From NCBI GenBank assembly GCA_902598015.1, contig CACJZT010000001.1, forward strand, positions 37,628-101,627: DNA of 64,000 nucleotides, written 5' to 3'. How positions within the stretch are numbered: the first letter of the stretch is position 1; every line of letters starts with the position of its first letter. Origin of the DNA: an uncultured Pelagibacteraceae bacterium. Its GTDB lineage: Bacteria; Pseudomonadota; Alphaproteobacteria; Pelagibacterales; Pelagibacteraceae. Positions 63,293-64,000 of this stretch are shown here, in pieces. The translations under genes were made by a program, and so were the position numbers. The notes beneath the pieces were generated by a model, which saw nothing but the letters and a program-made list of their open reading frames with translations, was not told the origin of the DNA and made no database searches.

Positions 63293-64000
63293 TTAATACT
63301 CAGATAGCACAGTAGAAAATATTTCTTGATCGTCTAACGCCTTTCCTGTTCCTATTGCAACACATGACAACGGATCATCAGCAATATTTACTGGTAATCC
63401 AGTTTCTTTAGAGAATCTTTTATCTATATTTTTTAAAAGTGATCCTCCTCCTGTCATTGTTAAACCCATATCAACTAAATCGGCTGATAACTCCGGGGGT
63501 GTATTTTCTAATGCTTTTTTTATTCCAGATACAATTTCTTTAAGTATCGGGTTTAAAGCTTCTGAAGTATCTTGTTCTGAGATATTTACCTCTTTAGGTG
63601 TTCCTGATCTTAAATCTCTACCTTTGACTGCATAAGTATTATTATTTGTGGGTATTGCAGTACCAATATCTTTTTTGATTTTTTCAGCAGTACTATCTCC
63701 AATCATTAGATTATATTCTTCTCTCATATAATCTTTCAATGCATTATCCATTGCATCTCCTGCTACTCTTAGCGATTCAGAATAAACAACACCACCTAAA
63801 GACATAACAGCAATTTCTGTTGTTCCACCACCAATATCTACAACCATTGATCCTGTTGCTTCTTGGATTGGTAAACCAGCTCCAATTGCTGCTGCGATTG
63901 GCTCTTCAATTAGCTGAACTCTTCTAGCTCCAGCTGCTAATGCACTGTCTTGAATAGCTTTTCTTTCAACTGGTGTTGATCCTGTTGGTACACAAATTAA
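63293..64000 (-). CDS. mreB: Rod-shape actin homologue MreB (partial, 5' end outside window)
   Basis: The C-terminal 235 residues of MreB; the frame is open to the window end. It reads ICVPTGSTPVERKAI, then VQLIEEPIAAAIGAGLPI and the phosphate-binding VVDIGGGTTEIAVMS. The later MTGGGSLLKNIDKR is the second nucleotide-binding loop. It forms the filament that positions cell-wall synthesis. It is first in the mreBCD-mrdA-rodA operon. Confidence 0.95.
   Translation of the reverse strand, partial: LICVPTGSTPVERKAIQDSALAAGARRVQLIEEPIAAAIGAGLPIQEATGSMVVDIGGGTTEIAVMSLGGVVYSESLRVAGDAMDNALKDYMREEYNLMIGDSTAEKIKKDIGTAIPTNNNTYAVKGRDLRSGTPKEVNISEQDTSEALNPILKEIVSGIKKALENTPPELSADLVDMGLTMTGGGSLLKNIDKRFSKETGLPVNIADDPLSCVAIGTGKALDDQEIFSTVLSEY

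Overview
The window is strongly AT-rich chromosomal DNA from a streamlined Gram-negative bacterium. Genes abut or overlap by a few bases, no stretch over 300 bases lacks a gene, and many short A/T-rich spacers lack a clear Shine-Dalgarno sequence. The gene content is two branched-chain-type ABC importers, CsiD/GlaH, DMT and AzlCD transporters, a homodimeric pyruvate dehydrogenase E1, a full type IV pilus set and mre/rod genes. This fits a marine alphaproteobacterium of the Pelagibacterales (SAR11) type. That placement is inferred from style and content, not from a marker gene. I see no rRNA, tRNA, CRISPR array, insertion sequence or prophage.

Layout. 1-3.8 kb: a small catabolic group (thioesterase tail, PhnZ-like HD-domain oxygenase, GMC oxidoreductase) that probably handles a quaternary ammonium or phosphonate compound, then a GFA-family protein and a DMT exporter. 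3.9-18 kb: two complete hydrophobic/branched-chain amino-acid-type (HAAT) ABC transporters. Their genes lie with a glutarate 2-hydroxylase (GlaH/CsiD), a divergent pyrroline-5-carboxylate-reductase-like enzyme, AzlCD, a secreted pentapeptide-repeat protein, several very small proteins and a LysE-type exporter with a structured leader. 18-29.7 kb: housekeeping and redox genes (glutaredoxin, MsrB, HDAC-like deacetylase, orphan aceE, a D-2-hydroxyacid dehydrogenase, a DMT protein, a DadA-like oxidase). Within this stretch is an intimin/invasin-type inverse-autotransporter barrel without a passenger.

27.5-58.9 kb is the most distinctive part. A full type IVa pilus system (pilins, PilC, PilB, PilQ, PilP, PilO, a PilM-PilN fusion, PilT, FimT/PilV/PilW/PilX minor pilins, PilY1, PilD) is interleaved with a serine-phosphatase partner-switching set: an ammonium transporter fused to a SpoIIE/RsbU-type phosphatase, a STAS antagonist, an RsbW-like kinase and a GAF-SpoIIE phosphatase. 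No sigma factor accompanies them. Two large repeat-rich autotransporter-like adhesins flank a MoxR-DUF58-transglutaminase (TgpA) cassette. The PilY1 homologue appears to have a beta-propeller inserted inside its von Willebrand A domain. Together these suggest a surface-attachment locus whose activity may be tuned by ammonium and intracellular signals through reversible serine phosphorylation.

58.9-64 kb: the cell-shape cluster rodA-mrdA-mreD-mreC-mreB, with mreB running off the right edge. Functional assignments rest on motifs and family recognition from memory; no database search was run.
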